Source of the DNA: Gordoniibacillus kamchatkensis
Lineage (GTDB): Bacteria; Bacillota; Bacilli; Paenibacillales; NBRC-103111
Reading direction: 5' to 3'
DNA: 64,000 nucleotides
Assembly (NCBI RefSeq): GCF_000829455.1
Contig: NZ_JXAK01000023.1
Coordinates: 33,232-97,231 of the forward strand
Under the pieces are notes generated by a model, which searched no databases, was not told the origin of the DNA, and was given only the letters and a program-made list of their open reading frames with translations. The position numbers were made by a program, and so were the translations under genes. This document shows, in pieces, positions 38,289 to 48,860 of the stretch; position 1 is the stretch's first letter, and each line of letters begins with the position of its first letter.

Positions 38289-39026
38289 TTGAAGCCGATA
38301 CTGGAAACCGTGCAGCTGACCAAAATGTACCGCAATGACAGAGGAATCCGCGATTTTCATGTGCAGCTGTACCCGGGCGACGTATACGGGCTGCTCGGAC
38401 CTAACGGCGCGGGCAAGACGACGTTTTTGAAGCTGATTACGGGGCTTATTCGTCCGGACAAAGGGACGGTCGCCTTGTTCGGCGCAAGTATCGCCGAGCA
38501 ATTCGAGCAAGGGATGCGGCATGTCGGCTGCATGATCGAATCGGCCGATTTTCACGATTTTCTCACTGCCCGCCAATATTTGCAGCTGGTTGCCCGCTAT
38601 TATCCGGGAATCGGGAACAGCCGCATCGAAGAAGCGCTTGACGTTGTAGGGTTGGCCAAAGCGAAGAGCGACAAAATCAAACATTACTCAACCGGGATGA
38701 AGCAAAAGCTGGCGCTTGCCGCAGCCATTATGCCGGAGCCGAAGCTGGCCATTTTGGACGAACCGACGAACGGATTGGACATCGAAGGCACGGTCATGTT
38801 CCGCAAGCTGATCAAGCGGCTGTCCGAACAGAAAGGCATGTCGTTCATCATTTCGAGCCATATGATTCACGAACTGGAGCAGCTGTGCAACCGAGTAGGA
38901 ATCGTTGTCCGCGGACGGCTCATAAAAGAAGGCTGCGTTTCGGAGCTGCTGCAAAGCAATCAGTCGCTGGAGCAATATTATATCGATCAGCTTCGGCTTG
39001 CGGGGGAGGTAAGCGAAAGTGCATAG
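38289..39026 (+). CDS. ABC transporter ATP-binding protein
   Basis: 245 residues. Walker A GPNGAGKTT, signature HYSTGMKQKLALAAA, Walker B LAILDEPTNGLD, and a switch His in IISSHMIHELE. It belongs to the antibiotic-efflux/BcrA-like branch. TTG start after AAGGGGGGA. It overlaps the permease gene by 8 bases, and a histidine kinase and response regulator follow. That arrangement is typical of peptide-antibiotic sensing and detoxification modules. Confidence 0.92.
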   Translation: MKPILETVQLTKMYRNDRGIRDFHVQLYPGDVYGLLGPNGAGKTTFLKLITGLIRPDKGTVALFGASIAEQFEQGMRHVGCMIESADFHDFLTARQYLQLVARYYPGIGNSRIEEALDVVGLAKAKSDKIKHYSTGMKQKLALAAAIMPEPKLAILDEPTNGLDIEGTVMFRKLIKRLSEQKGMSFIISSHMIHELEQLCNRVGIVVRGRLIKEGCVSELLQSNQSLEQYYIDQLRLAGEVSESA

Positions 39027-39765
39027 CTGGAAAGCGGGCTATATGGGCGAGCTGCTGCTGCTGTGGTACCGCAGGAAAATTGCCGTGTTCGGCATTTTCT
39101 CCGTCGTCGTTCCGATCTTGCTGGCCGCTTCTTTTCACGCATTGCAGCCGATTTTAGGCTTTATGGCGGTCAGCCAATCGTTCCCGCTGACGATGCTCGG
39201 CATCTACACGTCGGTTTGGATCCCGTTGTTTATTTTCATGGCTGCCGCCGATCTGTTTCCGCAAGAGGTCGCTTCCCGCACATTAAAGCTTGCGCTGCTT
39301 CGGCCGAACAGCCGATTTCAGGTGTACGGCGCCAAAACGGCAGCGCTTGCCACTGGCATAGCTGCGCTGCTCGTTTTATTAGGCATCGTATCGCTGGCAT
39401 GCAATCTGTTCGCGGGAACGCTGGCTGGCTTCGCGGAAACGGCGGCTATCGTCAAAGCCTATATCGCTTCGTTCGTTTCGATGCTGGCGCTTGCGGCGGT
39501 ATTTGTGTTCACGGCCCAGTTTTTCAAAAGCTCGAGCGGATTTATGGCGTTTTCCATCGTGCTGTACGCCGCGGCCAAAATCGCTCCGTTTCTCAGCAGC
39601 GCGGTCGCCGCATTTTCTCCGGCGTCGTATACGGATTGGTATAAATTATGGCTCAGCCAGACGGTGTCCGCCGGCAAACTAACGACTGCCTTCCTGTTTC
39701 TGGCATCTTGCAGCTTGTTGTTTTTCTCGCTAGGTTACTATAAATTTGTTAGAAAAGAAGTATGA
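39019..39765 (+). CDS. ABC-2 type permease
   Basis: 248 residues with six hydrophobic segments, including VFGIFSVVVPILLAASF, LGIYTSVWIPLFIFMAA, GIAALLVLLGIVSLAC and FLFLASCSLLFFSLGYY. VASRTLKLALLRPNSR resembles the conserved cytoplasmic loop of bacitracin-type permeases. GTG start after GGGGGAGGT, inside the end of the ATPase gene. Partner of the ATPase encoded at 38289. Confidence 0.88.
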   Translation: MHSWKAGYMGELLLLWYRRKIAVFGIFSVVVPILLAASFHALQPILGFMAVSQSFPLTMLGIYTSVWIPLFIFMAAADLFPQEVASRTLKLALLRPNSRFQVYGAKTAALATGIAALLVLLGIVSLACNLFAGTLAGFAETAAIVKAYIASFVSMLALAAVFVFTAQFFKSSSGFMAFSIVLYAAAKIAPFLSSAVAAFSPASYTDWYKLWLSQTVSAGKLTTAFLFLASCSLLFFSLGYYKFVRKEV

Positions 39766-39780
39766 CCGGGGAATGCGCCG

Positions 39781-41259
39781 ATGTCTATTCGATTAAAGCT
39801 GCTGCTGTCTTACGCTGCGATGCTGATCATTCCGCTTGTCACCATGATCGTTACCGCTGCGCTGCTCATTATCGTATTTCGCGGGGATTTCCAGACGATT
39901 CGCGAGCAGTATGCCGCACAGGACGGGTTTGCCGATAATCACAATGTGGAGCGGATGGTAAAGGAGCTGCGGCGCACCGCAGCGAGCAATCCCGAAGCGC
40001 TGACGGACCCGGCTTATTTGGCTGACGTCGATCAGGAGCTGCAAGCGAATAAATCGAGCCTGATCATCCGCAGGGACGACGCCATCGTCTATAAGTCGCC
40101 GGCTCTGCAGCAGCCCGAGCTAATGCAGCGGTTGCCGGCTTTCGAGCACCCCGGGCGAATGGAAAAGGGTGAGACGGCCCGATACGGAAACCAGCTCCTC
40201 AGCGTCGCTTCTTTCGACTTTTTGTATGCGGATAAGCATCCGGGCACGATATTCGTAGTTACGTCGGTGAATCCGATCGTCAACTTCGCGCGCAAATTTT
40301 TCCCGTCTTTGTTTGCCGCCCTGATCGTGATCCTTGTTCTGACGCATACGCTGCTCACGTATTTCGTGTCCCGCAGCATCGTAAAGCCGCTGCAGAAGCT
40401 GAAAAGGGCGATGAACCGCGTCAAGGCAGGCGATCTGGAATTTGAAATGCAGATTACAAGCAAAGATGAAATCGGACAGCTCAGCCTGGCGTTCGAGCAG
40501 ATGAGAGGGCAGCTGAAGCAATCGATTCAAACGCAGCTGCAGTATGAAGAAAACCGCAAAGAGCTTATATCCAACATCTCGCACGATTTGCGGACGCCGC
40601 TGACGGCGATACGGGGATATGTGGAAGGTTTGGAGGACGGCGTCGCCGATACTCCGGACAAAAGGCAAAAATATATCGGAATCATTTCCTCCAAAGCGGA
40701 AGAAATGAACCGTCTCATCGACGAGTTGTTTTTATATTCCAAACTGGATCTGAACCGGCTGCCGTTCAATTTTGAAGTCGTGGATTTGCAGGCGTTTTTG
40801 GCGGATTGGTCGGAAGATCTCGAGTTCGAACTTGGCAAACAAGGCGTCCGATATGAAGCGGATATTGCGCTCGGGCAGCGCGCGCAAGCGTCGCTCGACC
40901 GGGACAAAATGAAGCGCGTATTCGCGAACATCGTGGACAACAGCCTGAAATATATGAATAAGCCGGAGAAAAAAATGTCGCTTAGGGCGTTCGGGACGCC
41001 GCATCGAGCGGTCATCGAAATTGCGGATAACGGGCAAGGCATCGACGCCGAAGCGCTGCCTCACATTTTTGAACGGTTTTATCGCGTGGACCCGTCCCGA
41101 AACAGCCACACCGGGGGCAGCGGACTGGGACTGGCGATATCGAGGCAAATCGTGGAGGGGCACGGCGGAACGATTGAAGCGCATAGCGTAAAAGGCGAAG
41201 GTGTGCGCATGACCATCACCTTGCCGCTCAGACTGCATAAAGACGGTGATGATCGGTGA
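39781..41259 (+). CDS. Two-component sensor histidine kinase
   Basis: 492 residues. Two membrane helices (about 7-31 and 174-196) bracket an extracellular domain of about 140 residues. A HAMP linker follows (SIVKPLQKLKRAMNRVKAGD), then HisKA with phospho-acceptor His in SNISHDLRTPLT, and HATPase_c with N-box NIVDNSLKYM, G1 IADNGQGID, F-box IFERFYR and G2 GGSGLGLAIS. It starts 15 bases after the permease and overlaps the response regulator gene by 4 bases. Confidence 0.95.
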   Translation: MSIRLKLLLSYAAMLIIPLVTMIVTAALLIIVFRGDFQTIREQYAAQDGFADNHNVERMVKELRRTAASNPEALTDPAYLADVDQELQANKSSLIIRRDDAIVYKSPALQQPELMQRLPAFEHPGRMEKGETARYGNQLLSVASFDFLYADKHPGTIFVVTSVNPIVNFARKFFPSLFAALIVILVLTHTLLTYFVSRSIVKPLQKLKRAMNRVKAGDLEFEMQITSKDEIGQLSLAFEQMRGQLKQSIQTQLQYEENRKELISNISHDLRTPLTAIRGYVEGLEDGVADTPDKRQKYIGIISSKAEEMNRLIDELFLYSKLDLNRLPFNFEVVDLQAFLADWSEDLEFELGKQGVRYEADIALGQRAQASLDRDKMKRVFANIVDNSLKYMNKPEKKMSLRAFGTPHRAVIEIADNGQGIDAEALPHIFERFYRVDPSRNSHTGGSGLGLAISRQIVEGHGGTIEAHSVKGEGVRMTITLPLRLHKDGDDR

Positions 41260-41942
41260 AACGGATTTTGATTGTCGAGGACGAGAAGCTGATTGCGGAA
41301 CTGGAACGGGACTATTTGGAGATGAGCGGCTTTCAGGCCGATATTGCCGGAGACGGGGAGCAAGGCTTGCAGCTGGCTTTGGGCGGAGAATACGATTTGG
41401 TCGTTTTGGACGTGATGCTGCCTGCCGTGAACGGGTTTGACGTGTGCAAACAAATTCGCGAGAAGCGGGACATCCCGATTTTGATGGTCACGGCAAAGAA
41501 AGAAGATATCGACGTCATCCGCGGTCTCGGGCTCGGTGCGGACGACTACATTACGAAGCCGTTCAAGCCGGGGGAACTGGTTGCCAGGGTGAAAGCCCAC
41601 TTGGCCCGATACGAGCGCCTGATCGGCAATAAGCAGCGGAAAGAGGAGATTCGGATTCGCGGGCTGGGGATCGATGCCGGCGCGCGCAGAGTTTTTTTGC
41701 ACGACCGGGAAATTGCGCTGACGCCGAAGGAGTTCGAGCTGCTGCACTTTTTGGCGGTGAATCCGAACCATGTATTCAGCAAGGACGAGCTGTTCGAGAA
41801 AATATGGGGCATGGATGCGCTCGGAGACGCCCAAACCGTAACCGTCCATATCCGCAAGCTGCGGGAGAAAATCGAGCTCGGCCCGTCCAATTCCGAATAC
41901 ATCGAAACGGTGTGGGGCGCGGGCTACCGCTTCAGGCTGTAA
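41256..41942 (+). CDS. OmpR-family response regulator
   Basis: 228 residues. Receiver domain with acidic pocket ED (about 9-10), phospho-acceptor Asp in VVLDVMLP, and Lys in YITKPFKP. The winged-helix DNA-binding domain ends TVTVHIRKLREKIE..VWGAGYRF. GTG start overlapping the kinase stop. It probably controls the upstream ABC transporter. Confidence 0.95.
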   Translation: MKRILIVEDEKLIAELERDYLEMSGFQADIAGDGEQGLQLALGGEYDLVVLDVMLPAVNGFDVCKQIREKRDIPILMVTAKKEDIDVIRGLGLGADDYITKPFKPGELVARVKAHLARYERLIGNKQRKEEIRIRGLGIDAGARRVFLHDREIALTPKEFELLHFLAVNPNHVFSKDELFEKIWGMDALGDAQTVTVHIRKLREKIELGPSNSEYIETVWGAGYRFRL

Positions 41943-41954
41943 CCCCGCTTCGCT

Positions 41955-42119
41955 TTATATGATTCCGAACAGCAGCCCCAAATATAGTAGAAACATCGCG
42001 AACAACACGAACACGTCGAACGGATTCGGAAAAAACAGCGTCCGCGCGAACTGCAAACAAATGAGCGGGAACAAAATCGCGCGGATCGTCGGCCGCATGC
42101 GCCACCACCATTCCTGCAT
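41955..42119 (-). CDS. Small membrane protein, 54 aa
   Basis: ATG 42119, 5-6 bases after AAGGCGGTGA. The product begins MQEWWWRMRPTIRAILFPLI and ends FLLYLGLLFGII. Two hydrophobic helices are joined by FFPNPFD, a likely hairpin in the membrane. It is convergent with the response regulator, with only 12 bases between stops. Unknown function. Confidence 0.6.
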   Translation of the reverse strand: MQEWWWRMRPTIRAILFPLICLQFARTLFFPNPFDVFVLFAMFLLYLGLLFGII

Positions 42120-42216
42120 ATGGATCACCGCCTTCGAAGGTTGTCTGCTACTATATGTATGAATCGGTGCGTGATGGATATGCTGAACAATAGGCTCGGC
42201 GCTGGGCCGACAAATA

Positions 42217-42245
42217 TTGACGCGCCGGGCGAATCTGGATATCAT
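42217..42245 (+). promoter_or_regulatory. Promoter of valS
   Basis: TTGACG, 17-base spacer, TATCAT. It gives a leader of about 355 bases containing the T-box. Confidence 0.7.
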
Positions 42246-42264
42246 AAGATATATTCCATAACTT

Positions 42265-42585
42265 CGACTTGGAACGGGAGTAGTAGGCGTTCGTTTTTCC
42301 AGCAGAGAGCGAAACCGCTGGCCGGCCGTGCCGAGAGGCGCGGAAGGCTTGCCGCTGCAAGGTTTCGCGGGAAGAAGCCGCCGAAGTCGCCCGGGAGTCG
42401 CCGCCGTCGAATGGCCGGGCCTATGCCCGCGCGCTTGTAGACGGGGCCGGCAGGCCGCCGTTATCGGTCCCGAGTGCCGCATCGCCGGCCGGAGCGCAAA
42501 GCTTGGCGAGGACGATGCGGAATGAAGGTGGTACCACGGAAGCGAGTTCTTTCGTCCTTTGCGGGCGGGAGGACTTTTTTATTTT
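42265..42585 (+). promoter_or_regulatory. T-box riboswitch of valS
   Basis: The leader begins with a typical stem I entry (GGAACGGGAGTAGTAGGC) and has an AGAGAG-containing arm. It carries the T-box sequence AAGGTGGTACCACGG (42525-42539) and ends in a 13-bp terminator (42545-42557 with 42563-42575, then T-run). Uncharged tRNA-Val should pair with the T-box and allow read-through into valS. The specifier is probably a GTC in the GAAGTCGCC stretch near 42393, but I am not sure of that position. Confidence 0.88.
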
Positions 42586-42608
42586 ACGGGCAAAGCGAGG
42601 ATAAAACG

Positions 42609-45293
42609 ATGACGGAACAGACGAAGACGCCGCAAATCGGCATGCCGACGCAATACGATCCGAAAAGCGCAGAGAAAAAATGGTACGACTGGTGGCTGGA
42701 GCACGGCGTGTTCCGGGCCGGCGTACACAAGGACGCAGATACGTATACGATCGTCATTCCGCCGCCGAACGTTACCGGGATGCTCCATATCGGGCATGCG
42801 CTCGATTTCACCCTGCAGGACATCATGATTCGCAAGAAGCGGATGGAAGGCTACGACGCGCTGTGGCTGCCGGGCATGGACCATGCCGGGATCGCGACGC
42901 AGGCGCGGGTCGAGGCGAAGCTGCGCGAGGAAGGCGTCTCGCGCTACGACCTCGGCCGCGAGAAGTTTTTGGCGAAGGTGTGGGAATGGAAGGAGCAGTA
43001 CGCTTCGACGATTCGCGAGCAGTGGGCGAAAATGGGCTTTTCCCTCGATTATTCGCGCGAGCGGTTTACGATGGACGAAGGGCTGTCGAAGGCAGTCCGC
43101 GAAGTATTCGTTTCTCTCTATGAAAAAGGGCTCATCTATCGCGGCAAATACATCATCAACTGGGATCCGCAAGCCCGCACCGCGCTGTCTGACATCGAAG
43201 TCGAGTACAAGGAAGTGCAGGGGGCGCTGTATCATTTGCAATATCCGCTCAAAGACGGCAGCGGTTCGATCACCGTCGCGACGACGCGTCCGGAGACGAT
43301 GCTCGGCGATACGGCGGTTGCCGTTCACCCGCAAGACGAGCGTTACAAGCATTTGATCGGCAAGACGCTCGTCCTCCCGGTCGTCGGGCGGGAGATCCCG
43401 ATTATCGGCGACGAATACGTGGAGAAAGAATTCGGCTCCGGCGCGGTGAAAATTACGCCGGCCCACGATCCGAACGACTTCGAGGTGGGGCGCCGCCACG
43501 ACTTGCCGCAAATTCTCGTCATGGACGAATCCGGCACGATGAACGAGAACGCCGGCCCGTATCAAGGTCTCGACCGTTTCGAATGCCGCAAAAAGCTGGT
43601 CGCCGACCTGAAAGAGCAAGGCGTGCTGCTGAAGATCGAGGAGCACACGCATCAAGTCGGCCACAGCGAGCGGACCGGCGCCGTCGTCGAGCCGTATTTG
43701 TCGACGCAGTGGTTCGTGAAGATGAAGCCGCTCGCCGAGCGCGCCATCGAAGCGCAGAAGTCCGGGAAAGGCACGAACTTCGTGCCGGACCGGTTTGAAA
43801 AAATTTATTTGAACTGGATCGAGAACGTGCGCGACTGGTGCATTTCCCGCCAGCTGTGGTGGGGGCACCGCATTCCGGCATGGTACTGCGAAGACTGCGG
43901 CGAGCCGACCGTATCCCGCGAAGACGCTGCGAAGTGCGCGCATTGCGGTAGCGATAAGCTGGTGCAGGATAACGACGTGCTCGACACGTGGTTCAGCTCC
44001 GCGCTGTGGCCGTTCTCGACGCTCGGCTGGCCGGACGCGGGCTCGGAAGATTTGAAGCGGTACTACCCGACGAATTTGCTTGTGACCGGCTACGACATCA
44101 TTTACTTCTGGGTGGCGCGGATGATTTTCACGGCGCTCGAGTTCACGGGCGAGATTCCGTTCAAAGACGTGCTCATCCACGGTCTCGTGCGCGATGCCGA
44201 AGGGCGCAAAATGTCCAAGTCGCTCGGCAACGGCGTCGACCCGCTGGAAGTCATCGACAAATACGGCGCCGATGCGATGCGCTTCATGATTTCGACCGGC
44301 TCTACGCCCGGCCAGGACTTGCGCTTCCGCTGGGAGCGGGTCGAGCAGGCGCGCAATTTTGCCAACAAAATTTGGAACGCATCGCGCTTCGTGCTCATGA
44401 ATCTCGAAGGGTTCGACTTGGCGCAAGACGGGCTTGAGCGTCTCGGCTCGTTCGAGCGGCTGTCCACGGCGGACCGGTGGATTTTGCACCGGCTGAACGA
44501 GACGATTCGGGACGTTACGCGCCTGATCGACAGCTACGAATTCGGCGAGACCGGCCGCCTGCTGTACAACTTCATCTGGGACGATCTGTGCGACTGGTAC
44601 ATCGAGTTCGCCAAGCTGAGCCTGTACGGCGGCAGCGCCGCAGAGAAGAAGCAGACGCAGGCGGTGCTCGCCTACGTGCTCGACAAGACGATGAAGCTTA
44701 TCCATCCGTTCATGCCGTTCCTGTCCGAGGAAATTTGGCAGCATTTGCCGCATGAAGGCGAAACGATCGTGCTTGCGGCTTGGCCGAAAGCCGATGCCAA
44801 ATGGGAGGCGCCGCAGGCGGTGCGCGAAATGGAGCTGCTGATGGAGCTCATCCGCGCCGTGCGCAACATCCGCGCCGAAGTGAACGTGCCGATGAGCAAA
44901 AAGGTGGAGCTGCTCGTCAAGCCTTCGACGGACGACGCGCTGCGCATTTTGGCCCGCAACGAGGAGTATGTGCAGCGCTTTGCCGGCACGTCGAAGCTGG
45001 TCATCGACTCTGCCCTGGCCGCGCCGGACAAAGCGATGACGGCCGTCGTCACGGGCGCCGAGCTGTTCCTCCCGCTCGCCGGCCTGATCGACATTTCGCA
45101 AGAGGTGGCGAGGCTCGAGAAGGAGCTGCAGACGCTGAACGGCGAAGTCGAGCGCATCGAGAAGAAGCTGGCGAACGAAGGCTTTGTGGCTAAAGCGCCG
45201 CAAAAAGTGATCGACGAAGAAAAAGCGAAGCTCGCGGATTACGCCGACAAGCGCGATAAAGTGATCGCCCGCATCGGCGAGCTGAGAGGATGA
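42609..45293 (+). CDS. valS: Valyl-tRNA synthetase
   Basis: 894 residues from ATG 42609. HIGH at 60-63 and KMSKS at 534-538 are the class I signatures. The CP1 editing domain lies between them ([17 protein letters not shown], the editing motif). The C-terminal coiled coil (about 830-894, [19 protein letters not shown]) binds tRNA. The open frame extends upstream through the T-box, but homologues start near this ATG, which has GCGAGGA before it. It overlaps folC by 4 bases. Confidence 0.97.
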   Translation: MTEQTKTPQIGMPTQYDPKSAEKKWYDWWLEHGVFRAGVHKDADTYTIVIPPPNVTGMLHIGHALDFTLQDIMIRKKRMEGYDALWLPGMDHAGIATQARVEAKLREEGVSRYDLGREKFLAKVWEWKEQYASTIREQWAKMGFSLDYSRERFTMDEGLSKAVREVFVSLYEKGLIYRGKYIINWDPQARTALSDIEVEYKEVQGALYHLQYPLKDGSGSITVATTRPETMLGDTAVAVHPQDERYKHLIGKTLVLPVVGREIPIIGDEYVEKEFGSGAVKITPAHDPNDFEVGRRHDLPQILVMDESGTMNENAGPYQGLDRFECRKKLVADLKEQGVLLKIEEHTHQVGHSERTGAVVEPYLSTQWFVKMKPLAERAIEAQKSGKGTNFVPDRFEKIYLNWIENVRDWCISRQLWWGHRIPAWYCEDCGEPTVSREDAAKCAHCGSDKLVQDNDVLDTWFSSALWPFSTLGWPDAGSEDLKRYYPTNLLVTGYDIIYFWVARMIFTALEFTGEIPFKDVLIHGLVRDAEGRKMSKSLGNGVDPLEVIDKYGADAMRFMISTGSTPGQDLRFRWERVEQARNFANKIWNASRFVLMNLEGFDLAQDGLERLGSFERLSTADRWILHRLNETIRDVTRLIDSYEFGETGRLLYNFIWDDLCDWYIEFAKLSLYGGSAAEKKQTQAVLAYVLDKTMKLIHPFMPFLSEEIWQHLPHEGETIVLAAWPKADAKWEAPQAVREMELLMELIRAVRNIRAEVNVPMSKKVELLVKPSTDDALRILARNEEYVQRFAGTSKLVIDSALAAPDKAMTAVVTGAELFLPLAGLIDISQEVARLEKELQTLNGEVERIEKKLANEGFVAKAPQKVIDEEKAKLADYADKRDKVIARIGELRG

Positions 45294-46669
45294 TGAAGGT
45301 GGAGCACCACGTAACCGAGAGGCAGGCTTTCTCTACTTGCCGCGAAGCGGTCGATTGGATTACCGGCCTCGTCTCGTTCGGGATGAGGCCAGGGTTGAAA
45401 CGGATGGAGCTGCTCATGGAGAAGCTGGACCATCCGGAGCGAAGACTGAAATTCATCCATGTCGCCGGCACGAACGGCAAAGGCTCGACATGCGCGTACC
45501 TCACCTCTGTCCTGCGCCGCTGCGGCTACGATGTAGGAACGTTTACGTCTCCCTACCTGATCAGCTATGCCGACCGCATCCAGTACAACGAGGCGCCGAT
45601 CCCGGAGGAGACGCTGCTGCGGCTGGCGAACGAGCTGAAGCCTATCGTCGACGAAATTGCCACGACGGAGCTAGGCTCGCCGACGATGTTCGAGGTAAGC
45701 ACGACGCTGGCGCTCGTCTATTTCGCCCGCGTCGCTTTCCCCGATTACGTCGTATGGGAGACGGGGCTCGGCGGCCGGCTCGATTCGACGAACGTCGTCA
45801 CGTCGGTCGTCTCGATCATTACGAACATCGGGCACGACCATATGGAGGTGCTCGGGGATACGCTGCCGAAAGTGGCGGCGGAGAAGGCAGGCATTATTAA
45901 AGCCGGAGTGCCGGTCATCACGACGATCGAACAGCCGGAATGCCTGGAAGTCGTGGAACGGGTGGCGGCGGGGAAGAAAGCGTCCCTGTACGTGCTGGGC
46001 CGGCAGTTCCGTTTTACGGCGGGACCGTCGCAGCTTGACGACCAGTCGCTTGATTTTGAAGGGCCGTTCCGCGTCATTCCGGACGTCCGCATCGCGCTTA
46101 ACGGCGCGCACCAGCTCAAAAACGCCGCCGCCGCGCTCATGACGCTTGAAGTGCTGCGCCAATATTACGCGCTCATCGTGGAAGACGACGATCTGTACGC
46201 CGGTTTCCGCGCTGCGCGCTGGCCGGGGCGGCTGGAGCTCGTATCGCAGGAGCCGCGCATTTTGCTGGACGGAGCGCACAATCCCGAAGGGGCCGAGACG
46301 CTGGCGGCGGCGCTGCGCAGCACGTACCGGTACGACAAGCTCCATTTTATGATGGGAATGCTCGCATCGAAGAATCATACAGGCTACCTCAGGCATATAC
46401 TACCACTGGTGGATACTTTAATTTTGACCGAACCGGATTTCCATAAAAAAGGAGACGCTTCACGGCTCGCCGAGTTGGCCGTCGAGCTGCTGGACGGCAT
46501 GGACCGGCAGCCGAAAGTGATCGTCGAGCCAGACTGGAAGCGTGCGCTTTCCTTGCTGCAGCAAACGACGGGGCAGGGCGATTTGGCGGTCGTATCGGGC
46601 ACGCTGTATCTCATCTCCGACGTACGCTCCTGGCTTTTACATCAAACCGCATCGGAAAAAGGATGGTGA
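45290..46669 (+). CDS. folC: Folylpolyglutamate synthase / dihydrofolate synthase
   Basis: 459 residues. P-loop [55 protein letters not shown], and [10 protein letters not shown] followed by [12 protein letters not shown]. It adds glutamates to folates. The start is ATG 45290 or 45293, overlapping the valS stop. The valS-folC pair is the B. subtilis order. Confidence 0.96.
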   Translation: MMKVEHHVTERQAFSTCREAVDWITGLVSFGMRPGLKRMELLMEKLDHPERRLKFIHVAGTNGKGSTCAYLTSVLRRCGYDVGTFTSPYLISYADRIQYNEAPIPEETLLRLANELKPIVDEIATTELGSPTMFEVSTTLALVYFARVAFPDYVVWETGLGGRLDSTNVVTSVVSIITNIGHDHMEVLGDTLPKVAAEKAGIIKAGVPVITTIEQPECLEVVERVAAGKKASLYVLGRQFRFTAGPSQLDDQSLDFEGPFRVIPDVRIALNGAHQLKNAAAALMTLEVLRQYYALIVEDDDLYAGFRAARWPGRLELVSQEPRILLDGAHNPEGAETLAAALRSTYRYDKLHFMMGMLASKNHTGYLRHILPLVDTLILTEPDFHKKGDASRLAELAVELLDGMDRQPKVIVEPDWKRALSLLQQTTGQGDLAVVSGTLYLISDVRSWLLHQTASEKGW

Positions 46670-46676
46670 CCTGCGC

Positions 46677-48071
46677 GTGAATCCTTCGGAGCACGTTCAT
46701 TTTATAGGGATCGGCGGGTACGGCATGAGCGCCATTGCCAAGGTCATGCTGGAGATGGGCTACCGAGTGTCCGGCTCCGACCTGGCCCAAAACGAACTGA
46801 CGGATAAATTGAAGGCGAAGGGGGCGCGCGTGTTTATCGGCAATGAAGCCGGCAACGTGCAGGGAGCCGACCTTGTCGTCTATTCGACTGCGGTGTCCAA
46901 AGACGACGTGGAGATTCGGGAGGCGGAGCAGCGGGGCATTCCGATTCTTCACCGTTCGCAAATGCTCGCGCATCTGATGAACGAGCGCAAAGGCATTGCC
47001 GTCGCCGGCGCGCACGGCAAGACGACGACGTCGTCGATGATCGCGCTCGTCATGGAAACGTGCGGGCTCGACCCGACGTACATTATCGGCGGCGAAATTA
47101 TGAATGTCGGCAGCAACGCCAAGGCGGGCAAAGGCGACTACGTCGTGGCCGAAGCCGACGAAAGCGACGGCACGTTCCTGCAGTACCGGCCTGTTCTCGC
47201 CCTCGTCAACAATATCGAGGCCGATCATCTGGAAAACTATAACGGCGATTTCGAAAACTTGAAGCGGGCGTATGCCCAGTTCCTGAGCCAAGTGCGCGAC
47301 GGCGGCAAGGCGATCGTCTGCAAGGACGATCCGTATTTGCGCGAAATGATTCCGGCCGTCCGCACCGATGTTATTACGTACGGCATCGAGTCGCGGGACG
47401 CGGATTACCGCGCGACCGATATCCGGCTCGGCGACCGCCGGGTAGCGTTCCGCGTCGTGCGGCGCGGGCCGGGCGGGGAGGAGATGCTCGGCGACATCGA
47501 GCTGTCGGTGCCGGGCAAGCATAACGTGTACAACGCGCTGGCGACGCTCATTACGTGCCTCGAGGCGGGGCTGACGTTCCGGCAAGTGGCGGAGGCGATC
47601 ACCGACTTCCGCGGCGCGAAGCGGCGGTTCCAGGTGCTGGGCGAAGCGGGCGGCATTCTCGTCATCGACGACTATGCGCATCATCCGACGGAAATCCAGG
47701 CGACGATCGCCGCCGCCAAGGCGACAGGCAAGCGGATCATCGCCGTGTTCCAGCCGCAGCGCTACACGCGCACGTACTATTTGCTCGACCAGTTCAGCCG
47801 GGCGTTTCCCGAGGCGGACGAGGTGATCATCACCGACATTTACTCGCCGGCCGGGGAGCGGCAAATCGAAGGCGTCAATTCGGCGAAGCTCGTCGAGCTG
47901 ATCCGCCAAAACAGCAACGACAAAGTACGCTACATCCCGAGCCGCGACGAGGTGCAGCGCTTTTTGTCCGGCTACGTCAAAAGCGGCGATCTCGTGCTGA
48001 CGATGGGCGCCGGCGACATTTGGAAGGCGGCCGACGGCCTGGCCAAGGAGCTTCGCAGCAAAACGTCGTAA
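46677..48071 (+). CDS. murC: UDP-N-acetylmuramate-L-alanine ligase
   Basis: 464 residues. HFIGIGGYGMSAIAKVM at the N-terminus, P-loop VAGAHGKTTTSSM, EADESDGTF, IEADHLENY, DDYAHHPTEI, and FQPQRYTRT near the C-terminus. It attaches the first amino acid to the peptidoglycan precursor in the cytoplasm. GTG 46677 is chosen; CTG 46671 is nearer to AAGGATGG. It is 7 bases after folC. In B. subtilis murC is elsewhere, so its place here is a lineage feature. Confidence 0.95.
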   Translation: MNPSEHVHFIGIGGYGMSAIAKVMLEMGYRVSGSDLAQNELTDKLKAKGARVFIGNEAGNVQGADLVVYSTAVSKDDVEIREAEQRGIPILHRSQMLAHLMNERKGIAVAGAHGKTTTSSMIALVMETCGLDPTYIIGGEIMNVGSNAKAGKGDYVVAEADESDGTFLQYRPVLALVNNIEADHLENYNGDFENLKRAYAQFLSQVRDGGKAIVCKDDPYLREMIPAVRTDVITYGIESRDADYRATDIRLGDRRVAFRVVRRGPGGEEMLGDIELSVPGKHNVYNALATLITCLEAGLTFRQVAEAITDFRGAKRRFQVLGEAGGILVIDDYAHHPTEIQATIAAAKATGKRIIAVFQPQRYTRTYYLLDQFSRAFPEADEVIITDIYSPAGERQIEGVNSAKLVELIRQNSNDKVRYIPSRDEVQRFLSGYVKSGDLVLTMGAGDIWKAADGLAKELRSKTS

Positions 48072-48090
48072 TACGTGTGCAAGGAAGCTG

Positions 48091-48130
48091 TCCCGCAGCG
48101 TTTTTTCGCTGCTGCGGGCGCTTTTTTTTG
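48091..48130 (+). terminator. Terminator of valS-folC-murC
   Basis: CCCGCAGC / GCTGCGGG stem, then GCGCTTTTTTTT. Confidence 0.8.
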
Positions 48131-48473
48131 TTAAAAGCCACCTATTCAGACGCCCCTTCCATGGAAGCTGGCCATGGATACAGCCCACGCGACATGCTTT
48201 CTACCACCTTTTTCAGGCGCCCTCCCCCGAAATCAGCCCAAGGATATACCCAATGAAACAAGACGAACCACCCGCGAACACGCCCGATTGCCGCAGCGTA
48301 CCGAGTCAGTCGGTTCTGGTTGTGATTTTCGGTGCGGTAATCGCGGATGTCGCGGGGGTGGTTTAGGTTGGTCAGAAGTTAGGCATTGCAGGTTGGTTGC
48401 GGAGGAGACATGGCGGTGCCGTGCCGGATGGCAGGGTTGTTTTGAGTTGTTCCAATAGGCAGTATAACCGTAT

Positions 48474-48860
48474 AAAGAACAGATTCGCTATGCAGCGACT
48501 TGCGGGGCGTTGTTAGTCGCCGATTTGACGGAATGAACGTGCAAGGACCGGTTGTTCCCTATATAGCGACGAAAATTCGTACGGAGCGAACTTCGAGGCG
48601 CTACATGCCGGTTAGTCCATTTTGGCTGAAAATAGCGTCCATAAAGTCGCTGGATAGCGAACACAGGCTTTATTGCAGCAAACAGCACCGATTGGTTTGT
48701 TTTAAAGAACAGATTCGCTATGCAGCGACTTGCGGGACGCTGTTAGTCGCCGATTTGACGGAATGAACGTGCAAGGACTGATTATTCCCTATATAGCGAC
48801 GAAAATTCGTACGGAGCGAACTTCGAGGCGCTACATGCCGGTTAGTCCATTTTGGCTGAA
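48474..48860. repeat. 157-bp direct repeat, two copies 230 bp apart
   Basis: Copies at 48474-48630 and 48704-48860, differing at only a few positions. Each runs from AAAGAACAGATTCGCTATGC to TTAGTCCATTTTGGCTGAA. Frames through it lack ribosome binding sites. The surrounding 48131-48473 and 48861-49254 show no gene I can support, making this the longest gene-free stretch after 14.3-15.6 kb. Confidence 0.85.

Noticed and set aside
38885..39157. Extra small frame between the ABC ATPase and permease
   Set aside because: Overlaps both genes out of frame; the true genes already overlap by 8 bases with a good GTG start.
42579..45203. 874-codon leftward open frame
   Set aside because: It is exactly antisense to valS, has no ribosome binding site and is rich in Arg, His and Leu; a shadow of GC-rich codon use.
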